64,000 bases of DNA from Arthrobacter ramosus (GTDB lineage Bacteria > Actinomycetota > Actinomycetes > Actinomycetales > Micrococcaceae). Shown here in pieces: positions 46,080 through 54,095 of the stretch. The notes beneath the pieces were generated by a model. That model worked only from the letters and a program-made list of their open reading frames with translations. It did no database searches and was not told the DNA's origin. The stretch covers positions 1,550,001 to 1,614,000 of the forward strand of contig NZ_BAAAWN010000001.1 in assembly GCF_039535095.1 (NCBI RefSeq). The letters are read 5' to 3'. How positions within the stretch are numbered: the stretch's first letter is position 1; the number at the start of each line of letters is the position of its first letter. The position numbers and the translations under genes were made by a program.

Positions 46080-47644
46080 GCGTGCTCCTTCATTCCAAAT
46101 GCTGCTTGTAGTACGTCTTCCATGGCGATCTGCTGATCACCGTTTGGCTCAATGAGCCCCATGCTGCGGCCCTTGGCGACAACGAGCACCCGATCGGACA
46201 CCGCCAACACTTCCTCAAGCTCGGACGAAACCATGATCACGGCAATGCCATCCGCCGCCATCACGCGTAAAGTCTCCAGGAGCTCGCCCTTGGCGCCGAC
46301 GTCGATGCCGCGTGTGGGCTCGTCGGCGAGGAGGACTCGGGGTCGGTCGTAAAGCCACCGTGCCATCAGCAACTTCTGCTGATTGCCGCCCGAGAACCTG
46401 TCGCTGCGTTCACCGAGTCGGGCTACGGGGAAGTTCAGCCGTGAGGCTGCCTCGGCGACCATCGCACGGAGTTTCCGCCGCCCGATCACGCCGCCGGATG
46501 AGGCCGCGCCAAGATTTGCGAGTGCGATGTTGTCCGCGGCGCTGCGGAGCAAAACGAGCCCCTCTCCCTTGCGATCTTCGGGGATCAAGCCGATTCCAAG
46601 TTTGCGCGCGGAGCGCACGGTCCGCGGCCAGGGTGACTCCGCGCCCGCCAGACGGATGGTTCCCCGTGCGGTGGGTTCGGCGCCAGCGATTGCCCGCAGC
46701 AATGTCGAGCGGCCCGAACCCACCAGACCTGCGATGCCAAGTATTTCCCCGGGCTTCACTTCCAGGTCGATATTTTCGAGGGCTCCCGGGACGGTGAGCC
46801 CAACCACTTCAAGAATCGGGGCCACACCCGTCTCGACCGGCCTTGAGTGTATTTCCACCGGTTTGTCCATGAGTACCCGGCCAAGCGTCTGGTCACCCCG
46901 CTGCTCACCGAGCATCGCGCGCACGAGTTCGGCCCGGGATTTCTCCCCGCGCCTGCTCGTGGTGATGGCCCGGCCATTGCGGAAAACCGTTATCCAGTCC
47001 GCCAGCCGTTCGATTTCGTCGAAGTTGTGGCTCACGATCACGATGGTGACGCCGCGTTTGCGTAACCCTTCGATCGCTTTATAGAGCGCCTCGCGTTCCT
47101 CGACGGCAAGCGAAGCGCTGGGCTCATCGAAGAGGATGACGCGAGGCTCGACCACGAGGGACCGCATGATCTCGAGCAACTGCTGCTCTGCCACCGAGAG
47201 GGAGCCAACAGGAACGCCGGCAGGTATGACCCGGACGTCCAGCTCGGCACACAGTTGGACGTAACGGCGACGCATTTCGCGGCTGGAGAGAACTCCGAAC
47301 CGCGACAGAACGGACCCTAGGAATACATTGGCCGCTGCATCCAGATGCGGGACGATCGTAAGTTCCTGATAGATGGCCGAGACGCCGTTCCGGCGCGCAG
47401 CGCGAAGATTTCCCGCTTCAAGCGGTTCACCGAAGACTTCGACGACACCTCCATCAAAGTCGACGCGGCCGGCGATCGCGCCCAACGCAGTGGACTTGCC
47501 CGCTCCGTTTTCGCCGATCAGTGCATGTACCGTTCCTTCCTGGATCTCGACGTCCACATCAATCAATGCCCGGGTGGCACCATAGGTCTTCGACACCGCT
47601 TTAAGCGCGACGGCGATAACCTGGTCCGATTGCGAAGGCTCCAT
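46076..47644 (-). CDS. ABC transporter ATPase, tandem nucleotide-binding domains
   Basis: The 522-residue protein has two ABC domains, as in RbsA/XylG/MglA. The first has Walker A GENGAGKST and LSVAEQQLLEI; the second has a degenerate Walker A GLVGSGRST and a good signature FSGGNQQKLLMARWL with LADEPTRGID. Drives uptake by the CUT2 system. A long hairpin precedes it, downstream of the binding-protein genes. Confidence 0.93.
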   Translation of the reverse strand: MEPSQSDQVIAVALKAVSKTYGATRALIDVDVEIQEGTVHALIGENGAGKSTALGAIAGRVDFDGGVVEVFGEPLEAGNLRAARRNGVSAIYQELTIVPHLDAAANVFLGSVLSRFGVLSSREMRRRYVQLCAELDVRVIPAGVPVGSLSVAEQQLLEIMRSLVVEPRVILFDEPSASLAVEEREALYKAIEGLRKRGVTIVIVSHNFDEIERLADWITVFRNGRAITTSRRGEKSRAELVRAMLGEQRGDQTLGRVLMDKPVEIHSRPVETGVAPILEVVGLTVPGALENIDLEVKPGEILGIAGLVGSGRSTLLRAIAGAEPTARGTIRLAGAESPWPRTVRSARKLGIGLIPEDRKGEGLVLLRSAADNIALANLGAASSGGVIGRRKLRAMVAEAASRLNFPVARLGERSDRFSGGNQQKLLMARWLYDRPRVLLADEPTRGIDVGAKGELLETLRVMAADGIAVIMVSSELEEVLAVSDRVLVVAKGRSMGLIEPNGDQQIAMEDVLQAAFGMKEHA

Positions 47645-47666
47645 TGCCAGTTCTACTTTCTCTATT

Positions 47667-47703
47667 GGGCTGGGGCGGCGTTGAGCGAACGCCGCCCCAG
47701 CCC
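47667..47703. other. strong intercistronic hairpin between binding protein and ATPase genes
   Basis: GGGCTGGGGCGGCGTT pairs perfectly (16 bp) with AACGCCGCCCCAGCCC around a five-base loop. No T-run follows on the minus strand. Such structures commonly protect the upstream mRNA, allowing higher expression of binding protein than of ATPase and permease. Confidence 0.75.
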
Positions 47704-47724
47704 TAGGTTGGGCGAACTGCGGCG

Positions 47725-48822
47725 CTAGCGTAGCTCGGCGGGCAGGTCGGAGATCGTTTCCTTTGTGACCACAAAGGGATTCTTTGCGGTGCCAATGACC
47801 GAGTCATCCACAAAGCGGGCGCCTGCGTCCCCTCGTTGGGCGGCAGCGATGGAGCTGAGGTTTGCCTTCATTTGGTTGTAAGGGAAGAGCATAGTGGAGA
47901 GCTGGACGTTGCCGGCTTGCAATTGTTGGATCTGGAATTTGCCGAAACCGACGTCCGCAATGTGGATCTTTTTCGAAAGACCGGCGTCTTTTCCAGCCTG
48001 GATGACCCCTTGGGTGAGGTCGGGCGAGGACGCAGACAGGATGAGGGTGGTGTCCGGATGGCCCTGCAGGAAGGTCTGGGTCTTGTTGTAGGCGTCAGTC
48101 GTCGTCCAGTCGGTGTAGATCGTGTCAACCGAATAGTCGGTGTTGTCCGCCGTTAGCTTTGCCATTGCGGCTTCTGTGACACGCGTCTGGGTGTTGACCG
48201 CCGGGCCAAGAACAGCAAGCACTTTCTGCTTACCCGGGTTGGCCTTTTCTGCGGCCGCCAACCAGCCGTCGACGTAATTGCGGGTGGTGTTGCTGCCCAC
48301 GAAGTTCAACGTGCCGGGGGCCCAGACGTCGTCAACTGACTTGCCGGCCTTATTTGTGCCGTCGTCGCAGAGGGGCGAGCCTGAAATCGACGTAAGGATA
48401 TTGGCCTTGGCGAAGTCATGGGTGAGGAGTTTGCAGGACATCACGCCGTCGAGGGCCATTACCACCGCAGCGTCGAACTTACCGGATGTCATCGCTGTCT
48501 GCATTTGGTTGAGCTGCTTGTTCGGGTCATAGCCTGCATCAAACAAGGTCATGTCCATACCGAGTTCTTGGGCAGTTTCCTTTGCCGCCCGCTCCTGCTC
48601 CAGGCCAAACTCATTGGCCACACCGGGGATGAAAACTGCGACCTTAAGGCCCGGGCCGGTCTTGAGGTTGACCTTCATGTCGTTGCCGACATCGATTGCG
48701 ACCGTGCCGGCTGGGCCCTGATTGCCTGGGTTAGCGCCGGTGTTTCCAGCGCAACCCGCCAGGGCGAGCAGCACTGCCGTGGATCCCGCAGCCAGCATGG
48801 CCCGCGACTTCGTTGTACGCAT
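47725..48822 (-). CDS. sugar-type ABC transporter substrate-binding lipoprotein (first paralog)
   Basis: ATG at 48822 gives 365 aa with a lipoprotein signal (MRTTKSRAMLAAGSTAVLLA then LAGC lipobox). The mature part is a periplasmic-binding type 1 fold: KVAVFIPGVANEFG, NQMQTAMTSGKFDAAVVMALDG, NKTQTFLQGHPDTTLILS, SVIGTAKNPFVVT. Ligand is unknown. About 65-70% of the motifs are shared with the neighbour at 48998, indicating tandem duplication. The in-frame stretch up to 49131 overlaps the neighbour and is not coding. Confidence 0.9.
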   Translation of the reverse strand: MRTTKSRAMLAAGSTAVLLALAGCAGNTGANPGNQGPAGTVAIDVGNDMKVNLKTGPGLKVAVFIPGVANEFGLEQERAAKETAQELGMDMTLFDAGYDPNKQLNQMQTAMTSGKFDAAVVMALDGVMSCKLLTHDFAKANILTSISGSPLCDDGTNKAGKSVDDVWAPGTLNFVGSNTTRNYVDGWLAAAEKANPGKQKVLAVLGPAVNTQTRVTEAAMAKLTADNTDYSVDTIYTDWTTTDAYNKTQTFLQGHPDTTLILSASSPDLTQGVIQAGKDAGLSKKIHIADVGFGKFQIQQLQAGNVQLSTMLFPYNQMKANLSSIAAAQRGDAGARFVDDSVIGTAKNPFVVTKETISDLPAELR

Positions 48823-48997
48823 AATTCTCCTGATTACCTCGTTCCGGCGCCTTAGGCAGCCGGGATGTGATGTGTCGCGGGCTTCTTGCTTCGCGATCGT
48901 GATGTCTTGTGGTGTGCCGACGCTACTGGGGAGTGACGGCGCGCCGACGGGGGCAACGTGCCGTGAGAGGGCGCGCCCGCCTCCTTGCATTCCGGGA

Positions 48998-50083
48998 CTA
49001 CCGCAGTTCGGCGGGAAGCTCGGTGATGGTGTCCTTCGTGACAGTGAAAGGACTCTTCGCAGTGCCGATGACCGAGTCATCGACAAAACGGGGGCCTGCA
49101 TTCCCGCGTTGAGCCGAGGCAATGGCCTCAAGCGATACCTTTATCCCGTTGTAAGGGAAAAACAGCGTAGAGAACTGGATATTTCCTGACGCTATCTGTT
49201 GGAGCGAAAACTCGCCGAAACCCTGATCCACGATGTGGATTTTGCCGAGAAGGCCGGCGCCTTCTGCAGCTTTGACGATGCCCTGAGAGATGTCCGGCGT
49301 GTACATGGACAAAATGAGGGTAGTGTCCGCGTGGCCCTGGAGGTACGTCTGGGTCTCGTTAAACGCCCCGGTCGTCGTGTAGTCGGTGTAGATCTTGTCG
49401 ACCGTGTAGTCCGGGTTGTCCGACGAGAATTTCGCTAAGGCAACTTCGATGACGCGAGTTTGCGCGGCGACTGCGGGACCAAGAACAGCAACCACCTTCT
49501 GCTTGCCGGGGTTCGCCTTCGCCGCAGCAGCGAACCAGCCGTCGATGTAGGCGCGGGTATTATTGCTGCCGACGAAGTTCATAGTGCCCGGCGCCCAGAC
49601 CTCGTCAACCGATTTGCCGGTCTGATTGGTGCCGTACTCGCACAACGGCGTGACATTGTCCACCACAAGGATGTTTGCCCTGGGGTAATCCTCGGTGATG
49701 GTCTTGCATACCACCGTGCCGTCGAGCGCCTGCACCACGGCGGCGTCGTAGTGGCCTGAGGCCAGCGCCGTCTGCATCTGGTTGAGTTGTTGGCTGGGGT
49801 TGTAGCCGCCGTCGAACAAGGTCATATCCATGCCCAGCTGCTTGGCGGTCTCCTTCGCGGCCAGCTCCTGCGCCTGCCCGTAAGCGTTGGCGACACCGGG
49901 GATAAAAACGGCGACCTTGAGGTTGGGGCTGGTCTTCAGGTTGACCTTCATGTTTTTGCCGACGTCGATCGCGACAGTGTCGCTGGGGCTCTGGCTGCTG
50001 GCGCTTTCAGCGCAACCAGCCAGGGCCAGCAGCACCGCGGTCGATCCTGCAGTCCACATGATTCGCGACTTCGTTGTTCGCAT
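48998..50083 (-). CDS. sugar-type ABC transporter substrate-binding lipoprotein (second paralog)
   Basis: 361 aa, beginning MRTTKSRIMWTAGSTAVLLA with the lipobox LAGC. It is collinear with the adjacent binding protein (KVAVFIPGVANAYG, NQMQTALASGHYDAAVVQAL, TQTYLQGHADTTLILS). Both end VTKDTITELPAELR or very similar. It is promoter-proximal in the operon. Divergence in the ligand-lining loops may widen substrate range (inference). Confidence 0.9.
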   Translation of the reverse strand: MRTTKSRIMWTAGSTAVLLALAGCAESASSQSPSDTVAIDVGKNMKVNLKTSPNLKVAVFIPGVANAYGQAQELAAKETAKQLGMDMTLFDGGYNPSQQLNQMQTALASGHYDAAVVQALDGTVVCKTITEDYPRANILVVDNVTPLCEYGTNQTGKSVDEVWAPGTMNFVGSNNTRAYIDGWFAAAAKANPGKQKVVAVLGPAVAAQTRVIEVALAKFSSDNPDYTVDKIYTDYTTTGAFNETQTYLQGHADTTLILSMYTPDISQGIVKAAEGAGLLGKIHIVDQGFGEFSLQQIASGNIQFSTLFFPYNGIKVSLEAIASAQRGNAGPRFVDDSVIGTAKSPFTVTKDTITELPAELR

Positions 50084-50399
50084 TTTTCTCCTTGCGGTTC
50101 TTTCGCACGTTCAGAAGCGTGCGTCCCCGGGCCTCCCATGGATTCGGTCGGCGTCGTTGAGGACCGGGATACAGGATGGCTTTCCGCCAGCTTCTTTGCT
50201 TAGCGATCTGGTGGGTGCTATGCCGACGGTACTTGTGTCATAGATCACCCGTCAAGATAAAACTCACACTATTTGTAAATGACTCTCGTGATACGAACTA
50301 TTGAAACGATTCACCTAAAAAATGCATTATCAATAGCCAGTCATGCTTGCTCAAGGTTTTACTGCTTGCTGGTGCTTGAGGCGGGCTAACGGTGGAAAG
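50084..50399. promoter_or_regulatory. AT-rich promoter region of the ABC operon with LacI-like operator
   Basis: No gene in these 316 bases. Within an unusually AT-rich stretch, TGAAACGATTCA (50302-50313) is a near-perfect dyad with the central CG typical of LacI-family sites. Its position about 220 bases upstream of the operon start could serve as operator. No LacI gene is in the window. Confidence 0.5.
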
Positions 50400-50627
50400 T
50401 CACCTTCCGGCGTTGGCGGTCTCCCATTTGTAGGTCATCCAGACCTCGAATCCTTCGGCTTTGCTGATCAATTGACGCTGGTTCACACCGTCCGCCCCTA
50501 GCCAAAGGATCCTGTCGTCGGCCGTGACGGCGTCGACCGTCCCTGTCCGGACAAACCGGCCATACTGTCTTATTTGTACGGTTTCCCCAACAAGGGGAAG
50601 CCACTCATCCTGCTTGTGGTACATCAT
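50400..50627 (-). CDS. small conserved hypothetical protein
   Basis: About 75 residues starting MMYHKQDEWLPLVGETVQIR; it reads GRFVRTGTVDAVTADDRILWLGADGVNQRQLI and ends WMTYKWETANAGR. The pattern suggests a small beta-barrel of the sort seen in Arthrobacter hypotheticals, with no known function. Two neighbouring ATG codons (50627, 50624) are candidate starts; the ribosome site is weak. Confidence 0.6.
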   Translation of the reverse strand: MMYHKQDEWLPLVGETVQIRQYGRFVRTGTVDAVTADDRILWLGADGVNQRQLISKAEGFEVWMTYKWETANAGR

Positions 50628-50729
50628 TCTGGTGTCCGTTGTGTAGTAGTTTTTTGGGCCTGTGAGGCCGGTGAGCAACCCGCGGTTTAGTGGGCGAATT
50701 ACTCACCGGCCCCGACGACGGGGCTCACC

Positions 50730-50751
50730 TCCTGGCGGCACGCCGCCAGGA
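50730..50751. terminator. hairpin after the MFS transporter gene
   Basis: TCCTGGCGGC pairs perfectly with GCCGCCAGGA around two bases, next to a second small stem (CCCCGACGACGGGG). It lies 17 bases past the MFS stop on the minus strand. No T-run, so termination is only probable. Confidence 0.55.
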
Positions 50752-50767
50752 TCAGCTTTAGGTCCTT

Positions 50768-52219
50768 CTAGTGGCTGGCAACATGAACCTTCGTGGGATC
50801 GGTCTCTGTGTCGACTGCATGCAGATCAGTGATGCGCTTGGGTGCCAGCACCGCCCAGACGATCACGAAGACCGCGATAATTACGGCGGATGCGATGTAG
50901 ATACCGGCAAAGGTTGTCTGCGGAATGAATCCGTCGGCACCGGGGACCAGCGCGTTCAGGATGATTGCGACTGCTATCATCGCTCCAACGAACTGGATGA
51001 TGTTTTGCATGCCCACGGTCACGGCCATGTTGTCCTGGCGGCCTGCGGCTGCAACGAGGGTGTATCCGGTGGTCAGGCAGCTGAGGATTGTGAGTGCGTA
51101 CAGGAACACCCACAGCCAGGACAGCCACACCTGGCCCTGGGCCAGGGCGAGTCCGAGGAAGACGAGGACGGCAGCGGATCCGGAAATGACCAGGACGGTC
51201 TTTGGTCCCAGGTGCCGAAGGCCCCACCGGGTCCAGAGGTACCCCAGTGCCGCCCCGGGAATCATAGCGAGCAGTACGAGCGAGGAGTCCAGGGCGGAAA
51301 GGCCGTGGCCGTAGCCGGAAGAAGCCGGGGTCTGCAGCCATGCCGGCAGTACGATAAAGATGCCTTGGCCAACCAGGCTGATCAGGAGAATTCCGGAGTA
51401 TCCGATAAGCGTCTGGCGGATATCCATGTTGCGGAATGACACCAGCGGCTCCTGCGCGCGTCGCTGCTGAATGGTCCATGCAGCCAATGTCACCGCGCTT
51501 ACGACGAATGCACCAAGCACCAGCGGGGATGTCCAGCCTTGGCCGGGCCCTTCAGCAATGCCGACCAGGAGTGCTGTGACCCACACGCCGAGCCCCAGCG
51601 CACCAAACCAGTCCAACTGAACCACAGCACGGGCGGCGGCAGGTGTCTCAGGGGACTTCAAGGCCAGGATCAGCATGGCGCCGTACAAAGCGAAGGTCAC
51701 CCAGAAGACGGTCTCCCAGGGCAAGCCCAATCCGACAATGAGGCCGCCGGCAATAAGTGCGAGCGGTACAAGGACTGCCATCACTGTCGAGAGCACCAGC
51801 GAGACCAGCCGGATTTGCCGGGCCGTAGCCCGTGGACGCAGGAGTCCCCAGCTCAGCGGAATGGTGACCGCGAGGCCCATGAGGAATCGCCCCGCGACCA
51901 GAGGCCAGAAGCCGTTGGCGGTTGCACCCAGGGCGCATCCCACCAGTGCCAGGAAGATCAGCGCGATGAGGACTTTGCGATGCCCGAAGATGTCACCCAT
52001 GCGGGCGGTCAGGCTGACGGAAATTACGCTGCCCATCATCAGCGCATTTAGGACCCAGCCGATTTCTGAGCCCGTGAGGCCTGATTCTTTAGCAATGACC
52101 CCAATGAGCGGAGCGAGGATCCCGTACTGGATGTCGAGTGTTATGCCGCTCAGCATGAGCAGAGCAATGATCGGTATGCTGCGGCCGGTGCGGGACTCGA
52201 CCGATATTGTTTGTGTCAT
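50768..52219 (-). CDS. MFS transporter, DHA2-like
   Basis: The 483-residue protein has about 14 membrane segments; DIQYGILAPLIGVIAKESGL, NALMMGSVISVSLTARMGDIFGHRKV and GRFLMGLAVTIPLSWG are MFS hallmarks. DHA2 members export drugs or, in catabolic clusters, import aromatics. Its promoter region carries a copy of the three-copy element also found ahead of the monooxygenase cluster, so it probably transports that pathway's substrate (inference). Confidence 0.87.
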   Translation of the reverse strand: MTQTISVESRTGRSIPIIALLMLSGITLDIQYGILAPLIGVIAKESGLTGSEIGWVLNALMMGSVISVSLTARMGDIFGHRKVLIALIFLALVGCALGATANGFWPLVAGRFLMGLAVTIPLSWGLLRPRATARQIRLVSLVLSTVMAVLVPLALIAGGLIVGLGLPWETVFWVTFALYGAMLILALKSPETPAAARAVVQLDWFGALGLGVWVTALLVGIAEGPGQGWTSPLVLGAFVVSAVTLAAWTIQQRRAQEPLVSFRNMDIRQTLIGYSGILLISLVGQGIFIVLPAWLQTPASSGYGHGLSALDSSLVLLAMIPGAALGYLWTRWGLRHLGPKTVLVISGSAAVLVFLGLALAQGQVWLSWLWVFLYALTILSCLTTGYTLVAAAGRQDNMAVTVGMQNIIQFVGAMIAVAIILNALVPGADGFIPQTTFAGIYIASAVIIAVFVIVWAVLAPKRITDLHAVDTETDPTKVHVASH

Positions 52220-52385
52220 CTTTGACTACCTTTTGGCTAATGCCCAGCAGTCGCTGGGTTCGTTACTGGCTGGGGCGAGCAGCGCATGAGATCTGAGGGA
52301 CCGGGCGCCCACCGTTGGTGCGATGCGCCGACGGCGTCGACGCCATGCGTTGTATCCCGCGGAAGAAGCCGGCTTCTTTGCCCGA

Positions 52386-52446
52386 CTTGTGCAGGCTTCA
52401 ACGTTAAGTTGGGCCGCCCCCCGTCCGGCACGGCATTCAACGCCGT
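52386..52446 (-). promoter_or_regulatory. AraC-regulon element, copy 1 (ahead of MFS gene)
   Basis: On the minus strand: ACGGCGTTGAATGCCGTGCC, exactly 20 bases, then TAACGTTGAAGCCTGCACAAG. Both blocks and the spacing match copies at 53773 and 57089. It lies about 170 bases upstream of the MFS start. Confidence 0.7.
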
Positions 52447-52502
52447 TCACATGCGAATGTACGCCAAGGTGCGTCAGGGTCAGGAGGGGCGCGGGGGCAG
52501 GC

Positions 52503-53549
52503 TTACGCTCTGGATTTGGCGTTGGTTTTGTAGTGGGAGGCTTCCCGGTAGGCCGACGGCGGCATCCCCTTCCACCGCTTAAAGGCGATGGTGAAGCTGG
52601 CTGGCTCGGTATAACCAAGTTTGCGGGATATCCGCGCCACCGAAAGATCCGTGTTCGAGAGCAAATCTGCGGCGAGGTCACTCAAGGCCTTGTCCCGCAG
52701 CTGGGCAAAGTCGTCCCCCGTGAGTTCGAGCTTGCGCTGCAGGGTCCGCGGGGAAACCCGAAGTGTTGCGGCCACGTTTGCCAGTTTGCGGTTGAGCTCG
52801 GGTGCGGCCCTTATGGTTTTCGCGACAGTGTCCGCCCAGTCTCCGGTCGCCTTGAGGGTGTCCACAATCTGGGTATCTGCTTTAATCCAGGCCGCATGCT
52901 GAAACGCATTGCCGAAAGGAAGTTCCTGTGCCGACGTTGCCGGGTCCCACCACAACCGCAACGTTTCGGTGCCGCAGTCGATGCTGCAGGGGACGTTTGC
53001 CGAAAGCTCGGGGGATGCTTCTGCGAGAGGAAATTCAATCTGTGTGAAGGGGAACGGGCTGCCGTAAAGCCAGGTAAAATTCCGGGCAATAAAACAAAGG
53101 TCCCGGTATACGCTGAACGGAATCAGCTCTTCCGGAGCATCGGGGTAGGTGAACTCCATCCCCGTTACCGCGCCATCCGTCGTCCTCAGCGATGCCAGCT
53201 CGAACAAAGCTGGGCCATAGTCAGTTGTACTTGCAACATCTACCCATGCCTCAATGGTGGGCGCAGTAGCCAAGGCCAGTCCTCGGACCCCGAAGGAGCC
53301 CAGTGAGTAGGCACGCGCGGCCCGCACCCAGAGATCAACACGGTCTTCTGTGAGACCGACGAACTGAAGCTGGAAGGCCAGCTCCTTCCTGGCAGGAATA
53401 GTACCTCCCGGGCGGTTGACCGCGTCAGGGTCTATTTCCGCATTCGCCAGCGCAGTCCGCCAATCCAGGTCCGCTTCCTCAAGCAGTCCACGCAGTATGT
53501 GAACACTGAAGTTTGGCACCCGCAGGTTCTGATAGGTTCCGCCTTTCAC
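52503..53549 (-). CDS. AraC-family regulator with Arabinose_bd (OruR-like) sensor domain
   Basis: The 348-residue protein has an N-terminal ligand domain (ALANAEIDPDAVNRPGGTIPARKELAFQLQF in pieces; SLGSFGVRGLALATAPTI) and a C-terminal AraC pair of helix-turn-helices (NVAATLRVSPRTLQRKLELTG; ARISRKLGYTEPASFTIAFKRW). It is paralogous to the protein at 55886, almost the same length. One of the two likely binds the spaced promoter elements at 52.4, 53.8 and 57.1 kb. Confidence 0.92.
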   Translation of the reverse strand: MKGGTYQNLRVPNFSVHILRGLLEEADLDWRTALANAEIDPDAVNRPGGTIPARKELAFQLQFVGLTEDRVDLWVRAARAYSLGSFGVRGLALATAPTIEAWVDVASTTDYGPALFELASLRTTDGAVTGMEFTYPDAPEELIPFSVYRDLCFIARNFTWLYGSPFPFTQIEFPLAEASPELSANVPCSIDCGTETLRLWWDPATSAQELPFGNAFQHAAWIKADTQIVDTLKATGDWADTVAKTIRAAPELNRKLANVAATLRVSPRTLQRKLELTGDDFAQLRDKALSDLAADLLSNTDLSVARISRKLGYTEPASFTIAFKRWKGMPPSAYREASHYKTNAKSRA

Positions 53550-53772
53550 CTTTGCTCCGCTCTGCCGCAGGCATAGCGGGGCGCCTCAGAAGGTCCAGGA
53601 CCAGTTCGGGGATGCATCGCACTCCTCTTCTTTGTGGAGGGACGGGCTCCTGCTCGAAAGCGCCTCGGCAAATCCGAGTATCAGAAGGCTCGTGAAGTCA
53701 CGTTGGTAGCTTTGCATCCCCGGGGGATCCCCGAGGCACAAACAGGGACATTTGGCGCAGTTTCCCATCCAC

Positions 53773-53833
53773 TTGGCGTTGCTTGTCATGCCGCTCCAGC
53801 GCTGCAGGCTCCTAACGTTGAAGCTGAACAAGG
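53773..53833 (+). promoter_or_regulatory. AraC-regulon element, copy 2 (ahead of small protein/GH15)
   Basis: TTGGCGTTGCTTGTCATGCC, 20-base gap, then TAACGTTGAAGCTGAACAAG. The upstream block is a 10-bp-period direct repeat, the usual AraC footprint. The preceding TTTCCCATC is also shared with copy 3. It lies in the 328-base gene-free gap before the 49-residue gene. Confidence 0.75.
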
Positions 53834-53877
53834 CTCCACAATGGAGCCGAAACAACGCAAAAAGGAGAGGGAACGAG

Positions 53878-54027
53878 ATGACACGCGAAGAAGCCTTCAC
53901 ACTTTGCCCTTCCGACTCCTACGTGGAGATCTACGGAAGCCAGTGGCTCATCGTTCCGTTTGCACCGGTCGCGCAGCCGCAGTTCTTTGTCTGCACCCCG
54001 GGCCAACGCAACGCCCCAGCACGGTAA
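53878..54027 (+). CDS. small protein, 49 residues
   Basis: MTREEAFTLCPSDSYVEIYG then SQWLIVPFAPVAQPQFFVCT and a short tail. The start follows a strong AAGGAGAGGGAACGAG ribosome site, 45 bases after the AraC element. Two cysteines and a hydrophobic, Pro-rich centre are visible; no family recognised. Translation is likely because of the ribosome site and placement, but no homology supports it. Confidence 0.6.
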   Translation: MTREEAFTLCPSDSYVEIYGSQWLIVPFAPVAQPQFFVCTPGQRNAPAR

Positions 54028-54095
54028 TTGCCCCTTGATTGGCAGCTGCGGCCGCAAGGTCTATGGAGATTCTTCATCTTGTGATTGAGTGAAGC

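Noticed and set aside
52323..53306. Long plus-strand frame opposite the AraC gene
   Set aside because: Antisense shadow; both AraC helix-turn-helices are on the minus strand.
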